This document shows positions 25,601 to 34,122 of a stretch of 64,000 nucleotides of DNA, one piece after another. The translations under genes and the position numbers were made by a program. Below the pieces are notes generated by a model. The model was not told the DNA's origin, made no database searches, and was given only the letters and a program-made list of their open reading frames with translations. Numbering within the stretch: the first letter of the stretch is position 1; each line of letters begins with the position of its first letter. The DNA comes from an uncultured Mobilibacterium sp. (GTDB taxonomy: Bacteria > Bacillota > Clostridia > Peptostreptococcales > Anaerovoracaceae): assembly GCA_947254375.1 (NCBI GenBank), contig CAMYCF010000003.1:1-64000 (forward strand), written 5' to 3'.

Positions 25601-26381
25601 AGTGAAACGACGCCTCGATTACGACATCAATGAAGGTCTTGCCCTTTCGGTAAAATCAAAATATTCCGTCAGTGAGCTCAACGACCGTGAGAATGAGGCG
25701 GCCGCTTCAACGGCAGAGGAACAGGTGAGGAGCAGTAAAAAGAATCAGCTGTTCAGGATCGGCGACGTTAAAAAGGCCGAGTTCGGCGATTCGCCGAGCA
25801 AGATAAAAGGCACCGATGTCGGAACGGCATACCACCGCATACTCGAGCAGATCGATTTTGCGCGGGCAGTGGATGAGGCCGGTCGCTGCGATGACACATA
25901 TGTTTCGGAAACTGCCATATCTCTCAGGGACGCGGGCGTAATAGGCAAAGACGTCTTTGAAAAGATACGTATCGACCGCATAGAGAATTTCCTCACGAGC
26001 GATGTCGGTCTCAGGGCCGCCGCTGCGACGAGGGCGGGGCGCTGCTCGAAGGAAAAGAGTTTCACCCTCTGCTTAGGCGAAACGGACAAGGCCAACATAG
26101 GCCTCGCGGACGATCCGGGCAACCACACGATACTCGTTCAGGGCGTCATCGACTGCATGTTTGAAGAAGACGACGGTATCGTATTGATCGACTATAAAAG
26201 CAACGTCGGAGACGGCGAGGAGCCGGACGAAGGCATCAAAAAGAAATATCTCGGTCAGCTGAGGCTTTATTCTCAGGCGGTAAAATGCGGCAAAAACAGG
26301 CCGCTCAAGGAGATATATCTTTACCTCATATCGTACGGCAGATTCGTCAGGGTCACCGAAGAGGATTTCCGAAAGCTTTAA
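22617..26381 (+). CDS. addA: ATP-dependent helicase/nuclease subunit A (AddA)
   Basis: Helicase-nuclease of the AddAB (RexAB) double-strand break repair complex. The 1254-residue protein has the Q motif FNEAQQKAI, P-loop AAAGSGKTAVL (about 22-32), FVDEYQDTS, VGDIKQSIYGFR, MSIHKSKGLEFP, LYVACTRAREKL, and a C-terminal RecB-type nuclease domain with GTAYHRILEQ and GVIDCMFEEDDGIVLIDYKS. Ribosome site GGAAAAGGAG. AddB, normally directly upstream, is absent: the neighbour is gpmI on the other strand. The segment from about 23290 to 24120 looks more AT-rich than its flanks. Confidence 0.95.
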   Translation: MGFNEAQQKAIDTLDKSLLVSAAAGSGKTAVLVERIIKIILDEEVDIDRILVLTFTKAAASEMKLKLVKAIKKRIKEDKEAAPRLREQLKKINGAYISTFHNFANRVMKEFFQDVDVDPAAKPCEETKQALLLERAADEMFDYFFENDYYLADKKFPQLPEDDEYNVSGIGFRDFLKMYCDLKDEKNLKANLIAVYGNLRNIPEYLPWAWSKARELDVDPDNTEKSEIMRQTAEIVRQDLEESLKCEKEFEEIMHRYNCPMFADSLSLDRGTLRGIKDSFDANGLNRAFFDFLATYKPEWQNYPRKKVEPLPDNDTVSAPLRKKYKEPITKIRNKYKAPEIYQRLDEMRETARYTAYCIKMIAELEERYNAVKRERRLIDFSDMEHNALKVLRNPRNAETLRDRFEFIFVDEYQDTSNIQEAILKSIEGSRNVFKVGDIKQSIYGFRSSDPYIFENTKIEYSDPANGEVINLKLNYRSSKPTIEYINAIFREIMDGYDEDAALEYGRSNEEPMEMKPDVYLFSESDPAAATRDETEDGGQEVNEGEQPENDEQKPEDTEAEAQHVAQIVSDIIGKDFYDSKQGIVRKAEKKDIVILLKTVKGKGFFYSKAMEERGIDAHLKDSEDYFDEVEVGDILSLLQAIDNMQRDVPLIAALRSEVFAFTPRELALIRVIAKEHIADRKDDGKRIGSSFYSAFKYCVDRAEDDAESDDASEEYRALFRKSKAAFDTLKRWKTLSARMPLDEYIWYVLTDSKYYYYAGAMPRGMQRQANLMSIVDKAHDFSESSIVSAHDFLQYLQRLKNSDVKVPTASIHGQDDDVVRIMSIHKSKGLEFPFVIVAGMGRGVAGRKSGTGRLSMNHNVGIGIDYYDKDTNAYCKTIAGTLIADRKRNDDAKEVTRTLYVACTRAREKLILVGTVKDANEFFNSKKTDDSYYEMMKDVLKTEQNETEHDDTEHNETKLNDLIQRYLYDLPAIEKKDIKRIDTFEEPDPLVYEEVKRRLDYDINEGLALSVKSKYSVSELNDRENEAAASTAEEQVRSSKKNQLFRIGDVKKAEFGDSPSKIKGTDVGTAYHRILEQIDFARAVDEAGRCDDTYVSETAISLRDAGVIGKDVFEKIRIDRIENFLTSDVGLRAAAATRAGRCSKEKSFTLCLGETDKANIGLADDPGNHTILVQGVIDCMFEEDDGIVLIDYKSNVGDGEEPDEGIKKKYLGQLRLYSQAVKCGKNRPLKEIYLYLISYGRFVRVTEEDFRKL

Positions 26382-26465
26382 AGCAGCGAAGATTGCCGGA
26401 TCCGAAGCAATCGTAAATGCCGAGGCGCATAAAAGCCGAAGTGATCATAAAAAGAGACAACATAA

Positions 26466-26503
26466 AAAACGGAGCCGCCGCAAGGTGACTCCGTTTCTGT
26501 ATG
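26466..26503. terminator. Terminator between addA and gdhA
   Basis: ACGGAGCCGCC / GGTGACTCCGT around loop GCAA (26470-26495) forms a long stem with one mismatch, preceded by AAAAAA on the + strand, so it best serves the minus-strand gdhA. Confidence 0.8.
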
Positions 26504-26541
26504 ATCCAATATCTTTATCAAATATACTGCTGTGCTGTATC

Positions 26542-27888
26542 TTATACGATACCCTGAGCCATCATAGCTTCAGCAACTCTCTTGAATCCTGCGATGTTAG
26601 CGCCGGCAACGAGGTTGTATCCGAGGCCGTATTCTTCAGAAGCAGCCTTCGCGTTAGCGTGGATAGTTACCATGATGTTCTCGAGCTTAGCGTATACTTC
26701 TTCAGGAGTGAATACGGTGTGGCCCGCGTTCTGTCCCATCTCGATGCAGGAGCAAGCAACTCCGCCGGCATTTGCAGCCTTCGAAGGTCCTACGATAACG
26801 CCGTTATCCATGAGGTAGTTGAGAGCGTCGTTCGTGGTAGGCATGTTAGCACCTTCGCAAAGGAACTTAGCACCGTTAGCAACCATAGTCTTAGCATCGT
26901 CGATGCGGATCTCGTTCTGAGTTGCGCATGGGATGTAGAGGTCAGCCTTAACTTCCCAAGGCTTCTTTCCTGCTACGAACTTCGAACCAGGGAATTTGTC
27001 TGCGTAAGGAGCGCAAACGTTCTTTCCGGAGTTTCTGAGGTCGAGCATGAAGTCGTTCTTCTCGCCGAGAGTGATTCCCGCTTCGTCGAGGATGTATCCG
27101 TCAGGTCCGGAGATAGTGATTACCTTAGCTCCGAGCTGGTTCAGCTTCTGTACTGTTCCCCATGCAACGTTACCGAATCCGGAAACTGCTACTGTCTTGC
27201 CCTTGAGTTCTTCGCCGCATGCTTTCAGCATTTCTCTTGCGAAGAATACGATTCCGTATCCTGTAGCTTCCGATCTTCCGAGGAGTCCGCCGTAAGGGAT
27301 TCCCTTTCCTGTGAGAACGCCCTCATAAAGTCCGGTAAGTCTCTTGTACTGTCCGAAGAGGTATCCGATCTCCCTTGCGCCTACGCCGAGGTCTCCTGCA
27401 GGAACGTCAGTGTTTGCACCGATGTGTCTGTAGAGCTCAGTCATGAAGGACTGGCAGAATCTCATGATCTCTGCGTCGGATTTCCCGTTAGGATCGAAGT
27501 CAGCTCCGCCTTTACCTCCGCCGATAGGAAGGCCGGTCAGGCTGTTCTTGAAGATCTGCTCGAAACCGAGGAACTTAACGATTCCCGGATATACGCTCGG
27601 AGCGAATCTGAGACCGCCCTTGTAAGGTCCGATCGCGCTGTTGAACTGGCATCTGTATCCACGGTTGACCTGAGTTTTGCCCTGGTCGTCTACCCATGCA
27701 ACTCTGAAGCTTACCATCCTTTCAGGCTCGATGAGTCTGTCGATGAGTCCGGATTCAACGTACTCAGGGTGAGCTTCGAGAACAGGCTCGAGAGAAGTCA
27801 GTACTTCTTCTACGGTCTGCAGAAATTCAGGTTCTCCCGGATTCCTTTTCTTAGCTATTTCGATATACTTTTCTGATAAATTAGCCAT
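26542..27888 (-). CDS. gdhA: NADP-type glutamate dehydrogenase
   Basis: Interconverts 2-oxoglutarate plus ammonia and glutamate. The 448-residue hexameric-type enzyme shows FRVAWVDDQGKTQVNRGYR, GPYKGGLRFAPSV, PIGGGKGGADFDPNGKSD with the catalytic lysine, PAGDLGVGAREIG, and the nucleotide loop SGFGNVAWG. GGAGATTG lies before the ATG. Codon use is strongly biased and lacks the AT-rich codons common in neighbouring genes, indicating very high expression, consistent with amino-acid-fermenting metabolism (inference). Confidence 0.97.
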   Translation of the reverse strand: MANLSEKYIEIAKKRNPGEPEFLQTVEEVLTSLEPVLEAHPEYVESGLIDRLIEPERMVSFRVAWVDDQGKTQVNRGYRCQFNSAIGPYKGGLRFAPSVYPGIVKFLGFEQIFKNSLTGLPIGGGKGGADFDPNGKSDAEIMRFCQSFMTELYRHIGANTDVPAGDLGVGAREIGYLFGQYKRLTGLYEGVLTGKGIPYGGLLGRSEATGYGIVFFAREMLKACGEELKGKTVAVSGFGNVAWGTVQKLNQLGAKVITISGPDGYILDEAGITLGEKNDFMLDLRNSGKNVCAPYADKFPGSKFVAGKKPWEVKADLYIPCATQNEIRIDDAKTMVANGAKFLCEGANMPTTNDALNYLMDNGVIVGPSKAANAGGVACSCIEMGQNAGHTVFTPEEVYAKLENIMVTIHANAKAASEEYGLGYNLVAGANIAGFKRVAEAMMAQGIV

Positions 27889-27951
27889 ATCAATCTCCTT
27901 TGATTAAAAAGATATTTAATATTTTGTTCGGTGTAAAGCACCAGCGTTTAG

Positions 27952-27980
27952 ATTTTAACACTATAAAAGCCAATAGTCAA
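27952..27980 (-). promoter_or_regulatory. Promoter for gdhA
   Basis: Minus-strand TTGACT (27980-27975), 17-base spacer, TAAAAT (27957-27952), 64 bases before the start codon. Confidence 0.8.
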
Positions 27981-28187
27981 TATGTACGGCAAACGATACA
28001 ATTTGGTAAAATGCGTAAATTTGAACGCTTTTACGGTTGGTGTGTGGGTCCTTTTACCCTAAAATACACAGAAAAAACTTATACGCTCCTGCACCTTCAG
28101 TTTTCACCGCTCGTATGCTAAACTTAATGTGTACATTTCTGTGCCGCGCCTCGGGCGCACGCGCGGAGAAATCGAAAACATCGGGGT

Positions 28188-30494
28188 ATGGGCGTGGATT
28201 TTACGAGACTTAACGATAAACAGGCTGAGGCGGTACGCTACACGGAGGGACCGCTGCTCATCCTTGCGGGAGCCGGGAGCGGAAAGACGACGACGATGAC
28301 TCACCGCATCGCTTACATGATAGAGAAAGGGACGGACCCGCACAATATACTTGCCGTAACTTTCACAAACAAGGCTGCGGGCGAGATGAGAAAGCGCGTC
28401 AACGAGCTGTGCGGAGACGTTCGCGGCATATGGATAATGACGTTCCACGCCATGTGCGTCAGGATGCTCAGATATCAATGTGAAATACTGGGATACAAAG
28501 AGGGCTTTTCCATTTACGACGAAAACGACAGGAAGGCCCTCGTTAAGCGTATCCTGAAGGAGCTCGATATCGACGAGAAGACATATCCGGTAAGGGAGAT
28601 CATTCCGCTCATAAGCGCCTGCAAGGAGGGCGAGCTGTCGCCTGAAGAGCTGATCGCGGGCCGGGCGGGCGACGTGAGAGGGGAAAAGATCTGCAGGATC
28701 TACAACGCTTACAACGAGGCGCTGAAGAAAAACAACGCAATGGACTTCGACGACCTTCTCCTCAACGGCGTGAGACTCCTCGAGAAGAGCCCGGAGACGC
28801 TCGAATACTACAGGAACAGATTCCGATACATAATGGTCGACGAGTATCAGGATACGAATTACCTTCAGTATAAGCTGATACACATGCTCGCCGAGAAGCA
28901 CGGAAACCTCTGCGTAGTCGGTGATGACGACCAGTGCATATACGAATGGCGCGGGGCCGACATAACGAACATACTCGATTTCGAGAGGGATTTTCCGAAT
29001 ACAAAAATAATAAAACTCGAGCAGAATTACAGATCGACGGGGAACATACTCGGCCTGGCCAATTCCGTCATAAAAAAGAATTCAGCACGAAAGGGGAAGA
29101 CGCTCTGGACCGCCGCGGGCGAGGGCGAGAAGCCGACTTACAAGCGTTGCCCGAACGAGAAGTTCGAATCGTTCTACATAATGAGCGAGATTGAAAAACT
29201 GCTCGACGAAGGCTATTCCCGCAGGGACATCGCCATTTTGTACAGGAAGAACGCGCAGTCGATACCTTTTGAGGAGACGTTCGCGAACGGGAGCATACCG
29301 TACAGGATACTCGCAGGCCTCAGGTATTACGACCGAAAAGAGATAAAAGACGTGCTCGCCTACATGAGGCTCATCGACAACCCGAACGACGACACGGCGA
29401 TGACCCGCATCATAAACGAGCCGAAGCGCGGCATCGGCGCGAAGACGATGGCAGGGGTCGAGAGCTACGCAAAGGCGTACGGCATAAGCATATATGAGAC
29501 AATAAAAACCGATGAGATAAATTCGACGTTTTCATCCCGTGCCCGCGAAGAGACGGCTAAGCTCGTCCGAATGATAGACGATTGCAGGCGCGAGCGCGAA
29601 AACATGGGCCTGATAGACCTCTACGAGAACATACTCGAGCGCTCCGGTTACCTCAGGATGCTCGAAAATGCGAACACCGTTGAGGCCGACGCGAGAATAG
29701 AGAACATCATGCAGTTCAGGTCCGTAATAACGGATTTTCAGGCCATGTACGATGAGGCCGTTAAGAACGGTGAGACGGCCGAAGACGAAGAGGAAAGGGA
29801 GAAGCTCAGAGAAGCCGGTTTCGAGATAACGGATCCGACGGTGCTCGGGGCATTCCTCGAGAAGATAACCCTCATGGCAGAGATAGATAACCACGACGAA
29901 AACGAAGATGCCGTGACGCTGATGACACTTCACAGCGCGAAAGGCTTGGAGTTTCCGGTCGTGTTCATACCCGGCATGGAAGACGGCGCCTTCCCGAGCT
30001 ACGGTTCGAAAGAAGATCCGAGAAAAATGGAAGAGGAGAGGCGCCTCTGCTACGTCGGCATAACGAGGGCGAAGCAAAAGCTTTACCTCACATCAGCCGA
30101 AGAGAGGACGATGTACGGCAGGACCGATTATTCTCCGGAGTCACCGTTCCTCGAAGAGATGGACGGATCCCTCCTTCAGGGCGACGAGCTGACTTCGAAG
30201 AAGATCACGGAGGCCACGCCTTGGGGAGACCACTATTTCAGGGGGAGTGCGCACGGCGCGGCGGACGGATACGGTGGGAAGCCGGCGGAAGATCCTTTTA
30301 AGATCGGCGCTTTCAAAGAGAAAAGCAGAGACATTTCAAACGAAGGCTTTTCCGTCGGAGACAGGCTGGTGCATCCGAAATTCGGCGAGGGCCTGCTTAT
30401 AGATCAGGACAGTAAAACGATGACAATAATCTTCGACTCAGTCGGGCAGAAGAAGCTCGGCAAGGGTTTTGTGGTCATAAGAAAAGCCGACTGA
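28188..30494 (+). CDS. pcrA: ATP-dependent DNA helicase PcrA/UvrD
   Basis: Superfamily 1A 3'-5' helicase for repair and plasmid/rolling-circle replication. The 768-residue protein has LNDKQAEAVRYTEGPLLILA, P-loop AGAGSGKTTTM, VDEYQDTNYLQY, VGDDDQCIYEWRGA, MTLHSAKGLEFPVVF and LCYVGITRAK, and the Tudor-like C-terminal GDRLVHPKFGEGLL that binds RNA polymerase. Start ATG at 28188. The 299-base gap upstream contains the gdhA promoter and is otherwise AT-rich without recognised genes. ligA follows, the common pcrA-ligA order. Confidence 0.96.
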   Translation: MGVDFTRLNDKQAEAVRYTEGPLLILAGAGSGKTTTMTHRIAYMIEKGTDPHNILAVTFTNKAAGEMRKRVNELCGDVRGIWIMTFHAMCVRMLRYQCEILGYKEGFSIYDENDRKALVKRILKELDIDEKTYPVREIIPLISACKEGELSPEELIAGRAGDVRGEKICRIYNAYNEALKKNNAMDFDDLLLNGVRLLEKSPETLEYYRNRFRYIMVDEYQDTNYLQYKLIHMLAEKHGNLCVVGDDDQCIYEWRGADITNILDFERDFPNTKIIKLEQNYRSTGNILGLANSVIKKNSARKGKTLWTAAGEGEKPTYKRCPNEKFESFYIMSEIEKLLDEGYSRRDIAILYRKNAQSIPFEETFANGSIPYRILAGLRYYDRKEIKDVLAYMRLIDNPNDDTAMTRIINEPKRGIGAKTMAGVESYAKAYGISIYETIKTDEINSTFSSRAREETAKLVRMIDDCRRERENMGLIDLYENILERSGYLRMLENANTVEADARIENIMQFRSVITDFQAMYDEAVKNGETAEDEEEREKLREAGFEITDPTVLGAFLEKITLMAEIDNHDENEDAVTLMTLHSAKGLEFPVVFIPGMEDGAFPSYGSKEDPRKMEEERRLCYVGITRAKQKLYLTSAEERTMYGRTDYSPESPFLEEMDGSLLQGDELTSKKITEATPWGDHYFRGSAHGAADGYGGKPAEDPFKIGAFKEKSRDISNEGFSVGDRLVHPKFGEGLLIDQDSKTMTIIFDSVGQKKLGKGFVVIRKAD

Positions 30495-30567
30495 AGCGGC
30501 AGGGGATTTTTTAGGGCAGAATAAAACTCAGCACGAGATATATTTTTTACCGAAAAGAGCGATAAAA

Positions 30568-32556
30568 TTGACCGAAAGAGAAGCGAAGCAAAACAGGATA
30601 AAAGAGCTCATCGCCACGCTCAACGCGGCCTCCGTCGCCTACTACGACGATGCGAAGGAGATAATGAGCAACCTCGAGTACGACAGCCTGTATGACGAAC
30701 TCGAAGCCCTCGAGCGGGAGACGGGGATCGTCACGGCGGGGAGCCCTACTCAGAACGTCGGGTACACCGTCACCTCGGGACTTCCGAAGGAGCGGCACGC
30801 TTCGCGTATGCTCAGCCTCGACAAGACGAAGAGCGTGGAAGAGCTTGCGGATTGGCTCGGCGATAAAGAGGGACTGCTTTCGTGGAAGCTCGACGGCCTC
30901 ACCGTGGTCCTCACCTATGAGAGGGGGCGCCTTTCGAAAGCGGTCACGCGCGGGAACGGCGATGTCGGCGAAGTCATCACGGAGAACGCGAAGGTGTTCG
31001 AAAACGTGCCGCACGAGATACCTTTTACGGGAAGGCTCGTCGTCCGCGGCGAAGCGGTCATAAAATATTCGGATTTTGAGAAGATAAATGCCGGCCTCGG
31101 GGAGGATGCGGCGAAGTATAAAAATCCGCGAAACCTCTGCAGCGGCAGCGTGAGGCAGCTGAACAGCAGGATAACGGCGGAGAGGAAAGTCAATTTCTTC
31201 GCTTTTACCCTGAGCAGGATAGAAAATATCGAAGGAGAGAAAGCCTATCCGGCCGAGCTCGATCTCAGCAGGGAACGCCAGATGAAATGGATGAGCGGGC
31301 AGGGCTTCGATGCGGTCGAATTTGTAAGGGTCGACTCGCGGAGCATCGCTTCCGCCGTCGCTTCGTATGAGGAGAGGATACCTTCGATGGACATCCCGTC
31401 GGACGGGCTCGTTCTCACGTACGACGATATCGAATATTCGAAGACTCTCGGGACGACCGCGAAGTTCCCACGCGATGCCATAGCGTTCAAATGGCAGGAT
31501 CAGCAGGAGAGGACCATTCTTCGCGAGATCGAATGGAGTCCGTCGAGGACGGGGCTCCTTAATCCGATCGCGATATTCGCTCCGGTGGAGCTTGAAGGAA
31601 CGACGGTAAAAAGGGCGTCGGTCCACAATCTCAATATTTTAGAGGGGCTCCAGCTCGGCATCGGCGACGAGATCGCGGTGTACAAGGCGAACATGATAAT
31701 ACCGCAGATCGCCGAGAATTTTACGAGGAGCGGGAAGCTTACGATCCCGTCGAGATGTCCGGTGTGCGGAGGGGGCACGGCGGTAAAAACGGACGTCGGC
31801 ACGAAGGTGCTACTATGCACGAACCCGGAGTGCGTCGCCAAGAAGGTAAAAAAATTCACGCATTTCGTTTCGAGGGATGCGATGAACATAGAGGGTCTTT
31901 CGGAAGCGACGATCCTGAAATTCATGGGTCAGGGCTTCATAAAATCGACGGCCGATATTTTCAGGCTCGCAGACCACAGGGATTATATAGTGAATATGGA
32001 CGGCTTTGGGGAGAAGTCGTACGAGAATCTGACCGCATCGATAGAGAAGGCGAGGAAGACTTCGCCTGCACGGCTCCTTTATGCGCTCGGGATCAACGGC
32101 ATCGGTGTCGCGACCGCAAAGACGATAGCGGACGCTTATAACGACGACTGGGGCGCGATAGCAGGCGCGACGGCAGAGAGCCTCGTGTCGATAGAGGGCA
32201 TCGGAGATGTCACGGCCCGCGATTATACGGAATATTTCAGGGAAGAGGCGAACATCGCTGAGGTGTCGCAGATCCTTTCTCAAATAGAGATTCAGACAGA
32301 CCGGGGAGAGCGCGGCAATGCGCTCGCCGGAAAGATTTTCGTCATAACCGGTTCGCTTGAACATTTTTCGAACAGGAGCGACCTCAAGTCCGCAATAGAA
32401 AAAGAAGGCGGAAAGGTCGCGTCATCCGTGACGGGTAAAACCGATTATCTCATAACGAACGACCCCGGGTCCGGCTCGACAAAGAATAAGACGGCGCGGG
32501 AACTCGGCGTCGAGATAATAGACGAGGATACCGTATTGAAAATGCTGAAAAGATAA
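30568..32556 (+). CDS. ligA: NAD-dependent DNA ligase
   Basis: Seals nicks in replication and repair. In the 662-residue product the adenylated lysine is K107 of KLDG (107-110); further VTRGNGDVGEVITEN, a Cys4 zinc finger (CPVCGG...CTNPEC), helix-hairpin-helix repeats (LYALGINGIGVATAKTIA, VSIEGIGDVTARDY) and a C-terminal BRCT domain (GKIFVITGSLEHFSNRSD). The only plausible start is TTG at 30568, with a weak ribosome site. The N-terminal Ia domain tyrosines (YY at 25-26) are present. Confidence 0.95.
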   Translation: MTEREAKQNRIKELIATLNAASVAYYDDAKEIMSNLEYDSLYDELEALERETGIVTAGSPTQNVGYTVTSGLPKERHASRMLSLDKTKSVEELADWLGDKEGLLSWKLDGLTVVLTYERGRLSKAVTRGNGDVGEVITENAKVFENVPHEIPFTGRLVVRGEAVIKYSDFEKINAGLGEDAAKYKNPRNLCSGSVRQLNSRITAERKVNFFAFTLSRIENIEGEKAYPAELDLSRERQMKWMSGQGFDAVEFVRVDSRSIASAVASYEERIPSMDIPSDGLVLTYDDIEYSKTLGTTAKFPRDAIAFKWQDQQERTILREIEWSPSRTGLLNPIAIFAPVELEGTTVKRASVHNLNILEGLQLGIGDEIAVYKANMIIPQIAENFTRSGKLTIPSRCPVCGGGTAVKTDVGTKVLLCTNPECVAKKVKKFTHFVSRDAMNIEGLSEATILKFMGQGFIKSTADIFRLADHRDYIVNMDGFGEKSYENLTASIEKARKTSPARLLYALGINGIGVATAKTIADAYNDDWGAIAGATAESLVSIEGIGDVTARDYTEYFREEANIAEVSQILSQIEIQTDRGERGNALAGKIFVITGSLEHFSNRSDLKSAIEKEGGKVASSVTGKTDYLITNDPGSGSTKNKTARELGVEIIDEDTVLKMLKR

Positions 32557-32572
32557 TGAAAGGGGACGGGCG

Positions 32573-33964
32573 ATGGAAAATCAGATCGTGGATATGGACC
32601 GACTTTTCAGCGAGTCCGAAGAAAAACTTTTCAAACTTCTGGATGAAAAGAAATATTTTCAGTGTCGCGACGAGCTCCTGAAGAACAACGCCGTCGACAT
32701 CGCGGAGATGATCGAGGACGTCATCAGGGAGTACGACATGACGAAAGCGGTCATACTTTTCAGGACGCTTACGAAGGATATTTCCGTAGATGTTTTCGCG
32801 AATCTGGCGGTCGATAATCAGGTCGACATCATCAATGCGATAACCGATCCCGAGATCGAGTACATAATCGAAGAACTGGACTTCGACGACATGATCGACG
32901 TTCTCGAAGAGTTGCCGGCCAACGTCGTCGACAAGATCCTCGAGAAGACCCCTAAAAACGAGAGAAAAAAGATAAATACCTTCCTCATGTATAAGGAGAA
33001 CAGCGCCGGATCCCTGATGACACCGGACTACATAAATCTCCGCAAAAACATGACGACGAGGGAGGCGCTCGACCACATAAAAGAAGTCGGTATGGACAGG
33101 GAGACGATCTATACCTGCTACGTCCTCGATACGGGGAGAAAGCTGATCGGCATCGTTTCGCTGAGGGCGCTCGTCATCGCCGACGACAACGCGAAGGTGT
33201 CGGACGTCATGAAAGAGGACTGCATATACGCCCACGTCGACGAGGACCAGGAGGAAGTATCCGACACGTTCACGAGATACGGATTCCTCGCGCTTCCTGT
33301 CGTGGACAATGAAAGCAGGCTCGTCGGTATCATCACCGTAGACGACATACTCGACGTAATCGAAGACGAGACAACGGAGGATATGGAAAGGATGGGCGGA
33401 GTCATCGACCTCGACGACAAGCTCTACCTCGACATGTCGGTCTGGAAGCACGTAAAGACGAGGCTCCCGTGGCTCCTTCTCCTCATGTGTTCCTACATCA
33501 TAACCGGCGGCATAATCAAGAACTTCGAGGCGACGCTTTCGCAGGTCATAGCGCTCGTCATCTACATGCCGATGCTTATGGGGACGGGCGGAAATTCCGG
33601 CTCCCAGTCGTCGACGCTGATAATAAGAGGTATGGCGACGGGCGAAATAGAGCTCGCGGACGCCGCAAAGATATTCTGGAAAGAGATACGGATCGGCCTC
33701 GTGATCGGAGTTGCCCTGAGCCTTCTCAATTTTGCGAGGATCGTCTTCCTCGACCACAACGAACCTAAGGTTGCCCTCACGGTCTGCGTTGCGATGGTCA
33801 TGATAGTCACGCTCGCGAAACTCGTCGGCTCCATGCTCCCGATGATAGCAAAGAAGATCGGGCTCGACCCGGCTCTCATGGCGGGGCCGATGATGGCGTC
33901 GCTGACGGACATGATATCGCTCGGCATATACTTCGAGACGGCCATCCACATATTGCATCTGTAA
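32573..33964 (+). CDS. mgtE: Magnesium transporter MgtE
   Basis: Mg2+ channel gated by its cytosolic domain. The 463-residue protein has the MgtE N domain (1-~135; IIEELDFDDMIDVLEELP), two CBS domains (~140-260; ILDVIEDETTEDMERMGGV ends the plug region), and five transmembrane helices at 300-460 including GGNSGSQSSTLIIRGMATGE. Ribosome site AAAGGGG. It begins 16 bases after ligA, so there is no room for an M-box riboswitch; regulation is probably through the protein itself. Confidence 0.96.
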   Translation: MENQIVDMDRLFSESEEKLFKLLDEKKYFQCRDELLKNNAVDIAEMIEDVIREYDMTKAVILFRTLTKDISVDVFANLAVDNQVDIINAITDPEIEYIIEELDFDDMIDVLEELPANVVDKILEKTPKNERKKINTFLMYKENSAGSLMTPDYINLRKNMTTREALDHIKEVGMDRETIYTCYVLDTGRKLIGIVSLRALVIADDNAKVSDVMKEDCIYAHVDEDQEEVSDTFTRYGFLALPVVDNESRLVGIITVDDILDVIEDETTEDMERMGGVIDLDDKLYLDMSVWKHVKTRLPWLLLLMCSYIITGGIIKNFEATLSQVIALVIYMPMLMGTGGNSGSQSSTLIIRGMATGEIELADAAKIFWKEIRIGLVIGVALSLLNFARIVFLDHNEPKVALTVCVAMVMIVTLAKLVGSMLPMIAKKIGLDPALMAGPMMASLTDMISLGIYFETAIHILHL

Positions 33965-33972
33965 AAAGTGTT

Positions 33973-34006
33973 GCGCCGGTAAAAGCATCGCGCCGGTAAA
34001 AGCATC
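33973..34006 (+). repeat. 17-bp perfect tandem duplication after mgtE
   Basis: GCGCCGGTAAAAGCATC at 33973-33989 and 33990-34006, 8 bases after the mgtE stop, followed by GCG and a TTTATAAAAAAGC variant. Confidence 0.95.
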
Positions 34007-34011
34007 GCGTT

Positions 34012-34034
34012 TATAAAAAAGCGGCGCTTTTATC
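34012..34034 (+). terminator. Weak terminator-like palindrome after mgtE
   Basis: ATAAAAAAGC-GGC-GCTTTTAT (34012-34032) is a near-perfect palindrome with A and T arms but a weak stem. It could end the ligA-mgtE transcript. Confidence 0.4.
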
Positions 34035-34048
34035 GTCCGCTGAAAGCG

Positions 34049-34085
34049 AAAGACCGTTGTTTAGGTCTTTGCGTCGTTTTATAAT
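34049..34085 (+). promoter_or_regulatory. Transketolase promoter with dyad around the -35
   Basis: TTGTTT (34057-34062), 17-base spacer, TATAAT (34080-34085). The -35 sits in the loop of a 7-bp inverted repeat AAAGACC (34049-34055) / GGTCTTT (34064-34070), which could be an operator or, read as RNA from upstream, a terminator followed by GCGTCGTTTT. Confidence 0.65.
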
Positions 34086-34122
34086 CATAGGTACATAATT
34101 TATATCCGAAGGGGAGGTTGCT

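Noticed and set aside
26485..27876. 463-codon open frame on the + strand antisense to gdhA
   Set aside because: It mirrors gdhA, whose biased codons leave the opposite frame open; no ribosome site and no protein family resemblance.
32557..32572. M-box magnesium riboswitch before mgtE
   Set aside because: Only 16 bases separate ligA and mgtE.
32450..33988. 512-codon minus-strand open frame over mgtE
   Set aside because: Antisense shadow; unusually rich in His, Arg, Asp and without any recognisable domain.
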